A program made the translations under genes and the position numbers. A model generated the notes under the pieces. It saw only the letters and a list, made by a program, of their open reading frames with translations. It ran no database searches and was not told the origin of the DNA. A stretch of DNA of 64,000 nt from Achatina immaculata (taxonomy: Eukaryota > Mollusca > Gastropoda > Stylommatophora > Achatinidae), in NCBI GenBank assembly GCA_009760885.1, contig CM019693.1:47498751-47562750 (forward strand), written 5' to 3'. Shown piece after piece: positions 43,985-54,734 of this stretch (positions are counted from its first letter, which is position 1; every line of letters starts with the position of its first letter).

Positions 43985-44334
43985 CATTCTAAGTAAAACT
44001 GTACTAACTAAGTAATTGTAAACACAAAATATGCGGAATTCCCTTTTCCTGCAAGGATACTTAAAAAAGGGTGATTTCAGAAACTAGGTGACATTATTTC
44101 CTGTAAGTCGATTGTTTATCTGAGGTATGACACCATCTTGATCAGAGAAAGCTTGAAGTTTTCCAGTGACAGACAAAAATTTAGAAGAAAAATGGTAAGT
44201 TAGGTCAGAACTACATTGGAAGAGCAACAAATGGAATCTGAAAGTGGTTCTAGCTCTGAGACTAGTTCTGATGTCTTTACAAGTGAGATTAGATGGTAAT
44301 TGATATTTTTATCATAGTTTTGTCATGTTTTTCA

Positions 44335-44750
44335 TAGTTTTGTCATGTTTCTCAACTTTCTTCAAACCATGTTTCTTAGACTGAGAAGTCACATATCTCC
44401 TTTATTTTCTGCTCAAACTGGTTGAAAGTCTGACTGGATATTCTTTATCATGTTTATTGTGCACTGTCAGAAGTAGTTTTTAAAGTTCATGTAAGTTCTC
44501 CATTTCATATTATATACTTATTTTTGTACATTCATTATGGTCTGTGACCAGAATATTCATTTGTAAGATGTTAAAAAAATTATTATGATGTGCAAGATCA
44601 AATCTCTCAGTAATGATTCTGTTCTCTCTCTCTCTCTCTCTCACACATACATAGTATGTTTGGTATGTGTGGGTGAGAGAGAGCTGCATGAAACAAACCT
44701 GAATTTTGTTTTTGTTTTTGGTGATGTTCATATCAAGATTCATCTGTGTG
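44335..44750. other. Intronic, with a short (TC)n microsatellite
   Basis: A (CT)n run at about 44622-44641 and no other recognisable feature. Confidence 0.4.
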
Positions 44751-45205
44751 TGAGTACTGTCTGTGTTTCTGTGTGTGAGTACCATCTGTGTTTCTGCGTG
44801 TGAGTACCATCTGTGTTTCTGTGTGTGAGTACTGTCTATGTTTCTGTGTGTGAGTACTTCTGTTTCTGTGTGTGAGTACTGTCTATGTTTCTGTGTGTGA
44901 GTACCATCTGTGTTTCTATGTGTGAGTACTGTCTATGTTTCTGTGTGTGAGTACTGTCTGTTTCTGTGTGTGAGTACCATCTGTGTTTCTGTGTGTGAGT
45001 ACTGTCTGTGTTTCTGTGTGTGAGTACTGTCTGTATGTCTGTGTGAGTACTGTCTACATGTCTGTGTATAAGTACTGTCTACATATCTGCATTTGTGTTC
45101 TGATTGTGTGTGAGTCTTGTATGTGTACTATCAGTATATCAGTGTACAAATACTATCTATCTCTGTATATGAGTACTATCAGTATCTTTGTGTGAGTCCT
45201 GTTTA
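44750..45205. repeat. About 24-bp TGTGTG-rich minisatellite, left part
   Basis: Units such as TTTCTGTGTGTGAGTACTGT. The array continues in related form at 49265-49515; the mariner at 45211-49212 sits between the two parts. Confidence 0.9.
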
Positions 45206-45284
45206 TGCAAGGTATGATCAAAAAGTTTCCAGACTGGACTTATGAAAAGAAAACTATAAGAATTATTGATCAGTAATTTAATCA

Positions 45285-46980
45285 CCTAAGCTAATGTCAT
45301 ACCTAAGCTAAATGTAATTTGTGATGAGATGTGGGAATACCTTGACAGAGACAGAGGAAATTCTAGAAAGATGGAAGGAGTATTGCAGAGGAATTATGAA
45401 ACAGCTTACTGTGAAAGCAGAAATCAACAGTGTGAATTATTGTTGGAGGAGAAATAACCCAGACCAACAACAGAAGTTTTATGGGCAGTAAAGAATCTGA
45501 AAAATGGTAAATCACCAGGATGTGATGAGATAACAGCTGAACTTATTAAAGCAGGAGGAAAGGAATGTGCAACAATCTATCATGCACTATGTAAAAAGAT
45601 ATGGCATTCAGGTATTTGGCCAAAAGAATAGAAAAGAACTGTATTCATACCACTGCCAAAAAAGGGTAACCTGAAATTATGCACAACTACAGAACTGTTG
45701 CCCTGATTAGTCATGCCAGTAAAATTCTGTTAAAAATCATAATGGGTAGATTTTGAAAGAAAATAGAAGAAGAAGTCAATATGGTCCAAGTTGGTTTCAG
45801 GCAAGGAAGAGGATCAAGAGATCATATATTCAATATAAGATTAATAATAGAGAAATGCAGAGAGTTTACTGTGAATCTGTATTTATCTTTTATAGACTAT
45901 TCAAAGGCATTTTATTGTATACAACACTAGAAATTTTGGGAAATAATGGGAAAAATGGGATTTTTCAACACATTTGATACAATTAACATCACTGCTGTAT
46001 CTAGACTAACAAGCAGCAATAAGAATAAATGGTGAAACAACTTGGTTTGACATAAAACAAGGGGTCCGTCAGGGGTGCATATTGTCACCTTATTTATTTA
46101 ACTTGTGTACTGAAAATATAATGAGGAATGTTAGAGAAGATGTAGATAAAGAATATTTTGATGCCATAACAATTGGAGGTTATGAAATACCAAAGATTAG
46201 ATATGCTGATGACACAGTATTACTGTCCACAACACAAAAAGGAATGGAAAAACTAATTATGTCAGTCTGTAAGAACAGCGAAGAGCAAAACCTCTATTTT
46301 AATGCGAAGAAAACTAAACTGATAACAACTGACAAAACAAACAAGGCAGCTGAAATATGTATCAGTGAGGAAAAACTGGAAGAAGTGGAGAGTTTTGAAT
46401 ATCTTGGATCACTACTAACTAATAATGGAGATACAATGAGGGAAATTAAAAGGAGGACATCTATCGCTCTTCAGAAAGTAAAACAACTAAAGAATCTGTG
46501 GAGAGGAACAGATAGAACCACAAAAATAAGATTTTTAAGGGCATGCATCTTTCCCATCGCAACATATGCCTGTGAGACCTGGACACTTAACAAAACAGCT
46601 GAGAAACACATAAATGCCTTTGAATGTAAATGCTACAGAAGAGTTCTTCAAATATCATGGACACAAAAAAACAAATATATCTATACTACAAGAACTTAAT
46701 ATTGAAGAAGGCTGGCTAGTAAAGAGAATTAAACAGACAAAACTTAAATATTTTGGACACATTAAACATCATGATAGTCTAGAGAAGACCGTCTTGGAGG
46801 GGTGCATGATGGAAAAAAGAAAGAGAAAAAGACTAAGGCAAAGATGGCTGCAAGACATTGTTGATGATCTGCAAATGGATGCATCAGCAGCAGGCCATCT
46901 TGTTCACAACCGAGAGGCCTACAGGAGAGCTGTTAGGGAGGCAAAGTTCCAGAAGGGACATGCAAATGAATGAATGAATG
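45285..46980 (+). mobile_element. RTE-like LINE nested in the mariner, with TSD and (GAAT)n tail
   Basis: It starts in the linker (PKLNVICDE) and runs through RT: NYRTVALISHASKILLKI, GVRQGCILSPYLFNL (motif B, 46062-46110), IRYADDTVLLSTT (motif C, 46198-46236). A frameshift at about 46670 leads into the C-terminus (RWLQDIVDDLQMDASAAGHL..VREAKFQKG). The tail is (GAAT)n at 46966-46980. A 10-bp target duplication, AATTTAATCA, lies at 45275-45284 and 46981-46990. The first 800 bp has many stops; 46082-46699 is open. The same family provides the 23.4, 25.0 and 53.3 kb fragments. Confidence 0.88.
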
Positions 46981-47199
46981 AATTTAATCATCTTCAAAAT
47001 GGACCTCTTCTGAAGCAGTATACTTAGACCAGCACCGTTTCCACTGCTTGAAACATCTTTTGAAGTCATCTTCTGATGTGGAAAACGGTTGCCTCATTAC
47101 ATTCTGTTGTATCTTGTCGACATCCTGAAATCTTTTTCCTCTGAAGTGGTATTTTATAGGAAAATGTCACAGGGAGCAATATCAGACAAATATAGTGCT

Positions 47200-47985
47200 G
47201 CTGCACTTGTGGAATGTGGTGTTTAGCAAGAAGCTGTTGCACCTGTAGAATGTGGTGTTTAGCAAGAAACTGCTGGTGGCTGTTGCACCTCCAAGAAGCT
47301 GTTGCACCTGTAGAATGTGGTGTTTAGCAAGAAATTGCTGGTGGCTGTTGCACCTGTGGAATGTGGTGTTTAGCAAGAAATTGCTGGTGGCTGTTGCACC
47401 TGTGGAATGTGGTGTTTAGCAAGAAATTGCTGGTGGCTGTTGCACCTGTGGAATGTGGTGTTTAGCAAGAAACTGCTGGTGGCTGTTGCACCTGTGGAAT
47501 GTGGTGTTTAGCAAGAAATTGCTGATGGCTGTTGCACCTGTGGAATGTGGTGTTTAGCAAGAAATTGCTGGTGGCTGTTGCACCTGTGGAATGTGGTGTT
47601 TAGCAAGAAATTGCTGGTGGCTGTTGCACCTGTAGAATGTGGTGTTTAGCAAGAAATTGCTGGTGGCTGTTGCACCTGTGGAATGTGGTGTTTAGCAAGA
47701 AATTGCTGGTGGCTGTTGCACCTGTGGAATGTGGTGTTTAGCAAGAAACTGCTGGTGGCTGTTGCACCTGTGGAATGTGGTGTTTAGCAAGAAACTGCTG
47801 GTGGCTGTTGCACCTGTGGAATGTGGTGTTTAGCAAGAAACTGCTGGTGGCTGTTGCACCTGTGGAATGTAGTGCTTAGCAAGAAACTGCTGGTGGCTGC
47901 TGCACCTGTAGAATGTAGTGCTTAGCAAGAAACTGCTGGTGGCTGTTGCACCTGTAGAATGTAGTGCTTAGCAAGAAATTGGTGC
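47200..47985. repeat. 46-bp minisatellite from mariner catalytic region
   Basis: About 17 units contain GTGGAATGTGGTGTTTAGCA then AGAAATTGCTGGTGGCTGTT. The minus-strand frame of the first transposon-side unit reads FLAKHYILQVQQPPAV, the stretch that in mariner transposases precedes the third catalytic Asp. The array is therefore an expansion of transposase coding sequence. Confidence 0.9.
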
Positions 47986-48039
47986 AGAAGTTGCGATACA
48001 TGGATAGGCACATTGTCATGGTGGAATTGCCACTTGCCA

Positions 48040-48170
48040 CTCTCTTGCAGTGTTGGCTTTTCACAATGAACTGCGGCCACTCTCATGCAGTGTTGGCTTT
48101 TCACAATGGACTGCGGCCACTCTCATGCAGTGTTGGCTTTTCACAACGAACTGCACCCCTCAAACACTGC
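48040..48170. repeat. About 46-bp repeat in mariner, 3 copies
   Basis: Units contain CACTCTCATGCAGTGTTGGC then TTTTCACAATGAACTGC; it also lies inside the transposase reading frame. Confidence 0.85.
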
Positions 48171-48539
48171 AAAACTTTTCTGTAGTATTCCTTGTTAATT
48201 GTCTGACCTGATGGAGCATATCCATGATGCACAATTCCACTGTAATTAAAAAAACAGTCAGCATTGTCTTGAAATTTGCTGTGGCACTATTGTACTTTTT
48301 TGGGTCTGGTAGACTTCTAGGGCTTCCACTGCGAAGACTGTCCCTTAGTTCCAGGGTCATGCCCATAACCCACGATTCATCACCAGTTATGATTGTTTTT
48401 CAAAAGTTTTCATTGTTTTCAATGCATTCAAGCAGGTCACGATCAGCCAAAACATGTGCCTGTTTCTGGTCAGCTGAAAGCACTTTTGCCACAAACTTAG
48501 CTGAGACACATCTCATGGCCAAATTGTCCATAAAGTTGA

Positions 48540-48742
48540 CTGAATTGAACAAAAGCTAATGTGTGAGTCTTCAAATAACTGAATTGAACCAAAGCAAATT
48601 TGTGAGTCTTCAGATAACTGAATTGAATCAAAGCAAATGTGTGAGTCTTCAAATAACTGAATTGAATCAAAGCAATTGTGTGATCTTCACATAACTGAAT
48701 TGAATCAAAGCAAATGTGTGAGTCTTCAGATAACTCAATGAA
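48540..48742. repeat. 39-bp repeat in mariner, 5 copies
   Basis: The unit GAATTGAATCAAAGCAAATG then TGTGAGTCTTCA is located between the N-terminal and second helix-turn-helix coding parts of the transposase. Confidence 0.85.
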
Positions 48743-49264
48743 TTATATTATGTCATTCATTCAGTGGTTTTACTCACAGATGTATGGACAAGTTTGATAT
48801 TTCCTTCAGTTTTGCCGGGTGTGGGCCTCTCAGACTGTTCATCACCCTCAACACTTTCACAGCCATCTCTAAAACATTCATACCATTCATAAACTTGTCT
48901 ACGACTCATACAATTCAGTTCTCCCCATAGACTACCTGTAACTTTAGTATGTGTCTTTGCACATTTTGCTAAGCTTTTTGATAAAATCTGATGCAAATTC
49001 ATTGATGCAGTTTTTCTGACATGACAAATCTGATGAACAGATTCACATATGTAAGAGTGAAGCCCAACTGTAAACAAAGCAGACAAGCTGGGGTGATATA
49101 ACTTATGCCACATGCACAGCGTTTGTGAAGGTCAGCCTGTGTCTGTCTGCTTCCAGTTGTGACAGTCTTTTCTTGACTTATGCCCTCATTCTAGATACTT
49201 TTTGATTACACCACTTATTTCTGTTGAATAATGTTTGTATCTGTTTGTGTAAGTATGACTCTCT

Positions 49265-49520
49265 CTAAATATGATTACTGTCTATATCTCTATGTATGAA
49301 TACTGTCTGTATATCTGTGTGTGTGAATACCATCTGTATATCTGTGTGTGTGAATACTATCTGTGTGTGTGAATACCATCTGTATATCTGTGTGTGTGAA
49401 TACCATCTGTATAGTGTGAATACCATCTGTATCTGTGTGAATACCATCTGTATCTGTGTGTGTGTGAATGCCATCTGTATCTGTGTGTGTGTGTGAATAC
49501 CATCTGTATCTCTGTGTGTG
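49265..49520. repeat. TGTGTG-rich minisatellite, right part
   Basis: Units of about 27 bp (GTGAATACCATCTGTATCTG) with variable lengths, continuing the 44.75-45.2 kb array interrupted by the mariner. Confidence 0.88.
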
Positions 49521-49689
49521 AATCCTATTTGCATCACTCTTTATGAATTTTGTCAGTATTTCTCCAGGGTTACATCTTAATCTGACGGAGGGAAGACCAG
49601 TATCCCACAGCTCATATAGAACACTGACTGATAGCACTGGAATTTTTCATGGCAAGATAGGCACTAAAGCTTTAATACAGAAAGGCAAG

Positions 49690-49990
49690 ATTGACCAAAA
49701 TGAGGTATTCTAGGGGTGTTTGTTAACCAGAATGAAGTATTCTAGCTGTTTGTTGACAAAAATGAGCTATTCTAGGCTGTTGACCAGAATGAAATATTCT
49801 AGGCTGTTTGTTGATCAGAATGAGGTATTCTGGGCTGTTGACCAGAAAGAGATATTCTAGGCTGTTTGTTGATCAGAATGAGGTATTCTGGGTTCTTTGT
49901 TGACCAAAATGAAGTATTCTAGGCTGTTTGTTGATCAGAATGAGGTATTTTAGGCTGTTGACCAAAGTGAGGTATTATATGCTGTTTTTT
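49690..49990. repeat. About 30-bp minisatellite, 9 copies
   Basis: The unit contains CAGAATGAGGTATTCTAGGC then TGTTTGTTGAC, with variable spacing. A lone diverged unit recurs near 54000. Confidence 0.85.
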
Positions 49991-50524
49991 TACCAAACTG
50001 AGTGACTGGTTAGTTAATTGATTGGTTGATCTTTATTTCCAAATGGTTGAGAATTGGGCACACAGGCCTGTCTGACATTCTGCCCTTTCTCACACAACTT
50101 TCTCTTTGTTCCAGACATTCAGCAATTATGATCCACATATACTAACCATAATTAACATTGAGAACACTGAAGAAAATATGCTGATATGAAAAGGCATTAC
50201 CTTTCACTCGTATCTGTGCCCTCAGTACACAGACTGGCATCCCTGCGCTCCGGGTGTCTCCATAAACATGCGCCCGCTGCTGGAGCCAGTCACACACAGG
50301 TTGTGGGTAATGCGTGCTGATCAACTCCGTTCAGAAAAGCTTCTACTTTTCCTCTCGTCCCTCAACTCAGTCATCCTCCTGATATGATTGCTATCATTCA
50401 GCATGATGTTGTCCTCTGTACGCAGCCTGTCCGAAGTGGCTCTTGCAGTCTCCTTGTCCATTCTAAGGGTACCCTGAATCACTGCCGTGCCTGCTAGCTT
50501 GTCTACTTTCTCATTGCTGTTGAC

Positions 50525-50778
50525 CAACCAGGGAACTGCTTCTAATGCTGCCTGCACCTCCATTCATCCTTCTCCACCAACCAGGGAATTGCTTCTAATG
50601 CTGCCTGCACCTCCATTCATCCTTCTCCACCAACCAGGGAACTGCTTCTGATGCTGCCTGCACCTCCATTCATCCTTCTCCACCAACCAGGGAATTGCTT
50701 CTAATGCTGCCTGCACCTCCATTCATCCTTCTCCACCAACCAGGGAATTGCTTCTGATGCTGCCTGCACCTCCACTCT
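50525..50778. repeat. 53-bp minisatellite in LINE RNase H coding sequence, 5 copies
   Basis: The unit ACCAACCAGGGAATTGCTTC then TAATGCTGCCTGCACCTCCA; on the minus strand the unit includes MEVQAALEAVPWLV of the RNase H frame, so it grew from LINE coding sequence. Confidence 0.9.
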
Positions 50779-51899
50779 CATGCTCAGAGTGGTGGCTGCA
50801 TAGGCTTCTGATTTACCCGCAACCAGTTTGCTCTTACAGTAGACAACATAGCCCCATCCACTTTTTTTAAACCTCATACCACGGACCTGCTCGTGAAGAT
50901 CACAGGATAATATGGTTTGGAGTGTTTCTGAATTTGTTCCTGCACTTGGACTTCTACCCTAAGCCCAGTCTCGGCCAAGCTTTATCACAACCTTCATTAG
51001 GTTTTGTATGTTTGACACTTTAGTCCATTCCAGTTCTAGAGAGATCTGCTCTGGGTCACAGACTGCTGACAGTGTTTCTTGTGCCTCCGCCATCCACGAT
51101 CTCCCTCGCTCGATATGTTTGCCCTCTGCTGAGTTCAGCTGTGGTAGAAGGGGGTGGTTTGCCGTGCCAGCAATCCTGAGATACATCTTCACTTGGCATA
51201 CTTGTGCTTTACTTTCATGCTGGGCATATCCAACAAGTAGCACATAGCTGTGATCAGAGTATCAACTGCTCTCATGGCCTCATTTTGGATTCTTTCAAGC
51301 CTGGTGACCTGGGTCATAGACAGGGTCAGAAGGCCGAGGCCATAGTCAATCACCAACATCACCAACATCTGCATCAACAGGAAGAGTGTCCGTTGTGGCA
51401 GACCTGCACATGCCAAGGTCTTCACTGCACCGAGTCCTTTCTTTGCCTTCTGAATGACCATGTCCACGTGGTGGTTGAAAGACAGTGTCCTGTCAAATGT
51501 GATCCCAAGATATTTCAGACATGTTCCCTCTTGATGGTTTCATCATTGCGCTGCACTGCTGGAAGGTGGTCTTCACAGATCTCTTGTCTAATGAGCACCA
51601 CAGGAGTTTGGCCTTGGTGGGGTTTACCACTACATTGTTGTCCTCACACCAACCCATGATATGCTCAATATTTTCGTGCATGTTCGTAAATATCCTCTGT
51701 CTGGAATTTCCACATACATATGTCAGGATGTCATCAGCATATGTGAATATTCAGTCAGGGCCAGTCTAGTGTATCTGTGTGATCCTACCAGTGTATATGT
51801 TAACTGTTTCCACCCGTGCCAGCCCCAAAAAGGTCTGTTCCCGCGTATGCTGCTCCCAATGACCCAGCCCTATAAGGTTTCAGACTTTTCTTTCTTTGA

Positions 51900-52500
51900 A
51901 AACTCGATATTACTTTTCATTTAACCAGTCAGAGCTCTTCTGAATCCAAAATTTAACTAGTGTTTTCCAGCATGGCTGATAAAGGGAGAAATGTTGTATC
52001 ATGATAGGAGTGTACACTTCAAGTTTTTTTCGAGATTGAGTGGTAGAATGGTCACACTAACCGACTAGACCAATTTACTATATGTGTTTCTCGTAGCTGT
52101 AGACCTGTTAAATTTATTGGATGTCAGAACATTCATAAATATTGATTTTTCTGTGTTGAAATTTGAATGACTACATATTTTATATTAGATTATGGCACAA
52201 TAAGGTAAGTATAAAGTAGATATTATTGCTCAGCCCTAACAAAATTTTTTGGCCCCCAAAAATCATTCAATCATTTCACACCAGTTGTGTTTTTTTTTCT
52301 ATTCTTTGTTTTTTTTTATGGCATATAACTTCATTTGTGGAATCTTCATTAATTTCCATTTATTTTAATGTGTGATACATAAGCGATGATCATGGAATTA
52401 ATTTGGTACAATAACTTTTACACAGGGACCCCCTTCCCCAAAATGTCTGCATCGTCAGGACATTAGGTAACGTTTTGGACAAAATGTGGGTGGATTGAGT
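51900..52500. other. Non-LINE insertion within the LINE, unassigned
   Basis: AT-rich stretch separating RT motif A from the thumb. Its sequence near 52225-52260 (CAGCCCTAACAAAATTTTTT) resembles 54812-54832 (CAGCCCAACAACAAAATTTT), which flanks the transposase-like pseudogene. It may be a relic of that element's non-coding end. Confidence 0.4.
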
Positions 52501-53004
52501 TAAAAAGCACTAGTGACAGTGGAGAGCCTTGAGGTAGTCCTGGTGCAATGATCCTAGGCTCCGAGGATCAGGATTAATATTGCAGTGACACAAATCTCCC
52601 TAGAAGCACCGAGGCTACCCACAGCATGATCCAGGTGGCAGTTCCCACCTCAGTCATAAGGCACAGGAGTGTTGTGTAGTCAGCTCTGTTATAGGCATCC
52701 TTCAGATCCAGTGTAACAACCGCCGCCTCTTCTTTCCTCTGAAACCCTTCATAAACATCATATGCCAGTATCAATGTGTTGCTTGTTGTGTCTCTGCCCA
52801 GTCAGTAGCTACCTAGTGTACCTGGAAGCTGTCTGCCATTCTTCACTTTCCATGTCGCTTTCTTAACAGTACAGAAAGTGACCCATATTAATACATTTCT
52901 GCCAAACACAACTTTCTCTCTGTTCCAGACATTGAGTAGTTATGATGCTCATATACTGAACATAATTAATATTGACAACACTGAAGAAATACAATAAAAT
53001 AACA

Positions 53005-53245
53005 GTATTAACAACTCACTACCAAAAATAGCACTAAGATGGACACCACAGGGGAGCAGAAGTAAGGGTAGACCAAAAGAGACATGGAGAAGAACAACAG
53101 AAAGGATGTTGAGCAATAGAGGGCTCACCTGGGCAAGAGCAGAAAAAAAGGCGAAAGACAGGCATTTGTGGAAAACCCTTGCGGAAGCCCCATGTGCCCT
53201 GGGCACTTAAGGTTCAGAGAGAGAGAGAGATTAACCTCTCACTCT
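53005..53245 (+). mobile_element. LINE 3' end fragment with (GA)n tail
   Basis: The plus strand encodes ALRWTPQGSRSKGRPKETWR then GLTWARAEKKAKDRHLWKT, ending APCALGT and stop. This is the characteristic C-terminus of another RTE/CR1-like family, followed by (GA)n at 53215-53230. Confidence 0.75.
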
Positions 53246-53269
53246 TATCTATTCACTAATTACAGAAAG

Positions 53270-53700
53270 AGACTCATTCATTCATTCATTTGCATGTCCC
53301 TTGCGGAACTTTGCTTCCCTAACAGCACTCCTGTAGGCCTCTCAGTTGTGAGCAAGATGGCCTGCTGTTGATGCATCCATTTGCAGATCATCAACGATGT
53401 CTTGCAGCCATCTTCACCTTGGTCTTCCTCTCTTTCTTTTTCCCATTATGTATCCTTCCAAGACAGTTTTCTCTAGATTATCATGATGTTCAGTGTGTCC
53501 AGAATATTTAAGTTTTCTCTCTTTAATCCTCTTTACTAGCCAGCCTTCTTCAGTATTAAGTTCTTGTAGTATTTGTTCTTTTTTGTGTCCATGGTATTTG
53601 GAGAACTCTTCTGTAGCATTTAGATTCAAAGGCATTTATGTGTTTCTCAGCTGTTTTGTTAAGTGTCCAGGTCTCACAGGCATATGTTGCCATGGGAAAG
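53270..53700 (-). mobile_element. LINE 3' end fragment (family of 45.3 kb)
   Basis: The minus strand reads FKYHGHKKEQILQELNTEEG then RKLKYSGHTEHHDNLEKTVLEG and the C-terminus. The tail (ATTC)n is at 53276-53290. It matches 46.6-46.97 kb closely. Confidence 0.8.
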
Positions 53701-53704
53701 AGAC

Positions 53705-54245
53705 TCACAATAATAAATATCTGCCAAACTACTCACCAGGAAAGATAAAATAATCAGCATCTGTAAATAGTCTGAAATAACACATCAGGTTTGATCATGG
53801 TGACATATAGTTGACATCAAGTAGGTACTGAAAACGTTTGTAGTTAAAGGAAGGAGTATACAGGATGGGAGTGTGTTCCAAAGATGAGCAGCAGAATAAC
53901 CAAAGTTTTTTCTTAATAGGTCAAGTCTAGGCTTTGGAAGAAAAGTATTGTTTAATCATTGGCTTAAAGGGTGAATGAGTGAACGGTAATGCTAAATTAG
54001 GTATTCTAGAGTGTTTGTTAACCAGAAAGAGGTATTCATCTTTCATATACTTAGAAAAGTTGTAGCTTTCTGCTTTCATCACTTGTCTTTACTTCTTTGT
54101 GCGTCCTCACTTGTGTACGTATTTTCTTGTATGTAACTTCACTCGTTAAGTAATAAAGCTTCTCCTACTTTTTTTCATAGATTATACATTTTGTTATCAC
54201 AGCTTTACTGTAGTTGCTTAATATACTTATACACAAATTATTCAT
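53705..54245. other. Mostly unassigned, with a Penelope-like 3' scrap
   Basis: 54140-54180 (CGTTAAGTAATAAAGCTTCT) matches the 3' UTR end of the Penelope-like element at 9.24-9.27 kb. The rest shows no clear feature. Confidence 0.45.
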
Positions 54246-54249
54246 GTCT

Positions 54250-54475
54250 CATCTGTATTTGTCTTATATGTAACCTCACCTGTATGTCTTTTCTTATATG
54301 TCTCCTCACCTTTATGTCTTTTCTTATATGTAAACTCACCTGTATGTGTCTTTTCTGATGTGTAACCTCACTTGTATGTGTCTTTTCTTATATGTAACCT
54401 CACCTGTATGTGTCTTTTTTTATATGTAACCTCACTTGTTATTGTCTTTTCTTATATATTCTCATACTTTACCAG
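54250..54475. repeat. 32-bp minisatellite, 6-7 copies
   Basis: The unit contains TTATATGTAACCTCACCTGT then ATGTGTCTTTTC. It ends about 90 bp upstream of the next YDJC exon. Confidence 0.85.
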
Positions 54476-54568
54476 CTGTGTCTAGCAAGTATCAGACTAT
54501 ATTGACAGATTAGAACAAGCTTTGTATGGGACTGATTATTTGACAATACTGACTGATTATATTGACAG

Positions 54569-54668
54569 ATAAGACAAGAAATGGAAGCTCAGATACAGAA
54601 GTACAAAGAAATGTTTGGTACTGTCCCAGTGTATGTAGATGGACATCAACACATTCATGTTGAACCAA
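54569..54668 (+). CDS. YDJC: YDJC exon with HQHIH metal motif
   Basis: Acceptor TATTGACAG, 100 nt, donor A|GTAAGA. Phase 0 at the start, phase 1 at the end. It encodes IRQEMEAQIQKYKEMFG then VPVYVDGHQHIHVEP. The DGHQHIH motif supplies the conserved metal-binding His of the family (human protein: ADGHQHVHVLP). It joins the next exon to make Asn (A+AT). Its start phase does not match the 36404-36577 exon end (phase 1), so at least one exon with length 2 mod 3 is missing between them. Confidence 0.9.
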
Positions 54669-54734
54669 GTAAGACTTGAGTGATTTTAAAATGGTTATCT
54701 GTTCAAATAATTGAGTCAGAATAATTATAACTTT

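Larger units (their letters stand above)
41111..44331. repeat. 1.61-kb tandem duplication
   Basis: 41111-42718 recurs at 42719-44331, apparently identical. The junction shares TTTTTCAT: the right flank GTCATGTTTTTCAT meets the retroposon's TTTTCATTGCACC. It copies most of retroposon copy 6 plus about 340 bp of right flank. Confidence 0.93.
45211..49212 (-). mobile_element. Mariner-like DNA transposon (interrupted)
   Basis: Terminal inverted repeats of about 26 bp: GGTATGATCAAAAAGTTTCC at 45211 and the complement of GGTGTAATCAAAAAGTATCT ending at 49212. On the minus strand, 49113-48757 encodes the N-terminal DNA-binding region (RRQVYEWYECFRDG..SVEGDEQSERP). About 48570-48370 reads LAMRCVSAKFVAKVLS and TGDESWVMGM (first catalytic Asp); 48030-47940 reads WQFHHDNVPIHVSQLL (second Asp). 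The third Asp region is lost in a 46-bp minisatellite. A LINE (45285-46980) and three minisatellites disrupt it. Confidence 0.8.
50096..52990 (-). mobile_element. LINE with RT and RNase H remnants, between 80-bp direct repeats
   Basis: The minus strand, from right to left: RT motif A region VVTLDLKDAYNRADYTTLL (52.6-52.8 kb), a non-LINE stretch (51.9-52.5 kb), RT thumb HIMGWCEDNNVVVNPTKAKL (51.6 kb), GLGLLTLSMTQVTRLERIQN then AMRAVDTLITAM (51.3 kb), linker RGRSWMAEAQETL (51.1 kb), then RNase H pieces LEAVPWLVNSNEKVDKLAG (50.5 kb). Stops and frameshifts are frequent. About 80 bp at 50096-50175 recurs, diverged by roughly 10%, at 52906-52988 on the other side, too long for an ordinary target duplication. 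Confidence 0.7.
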
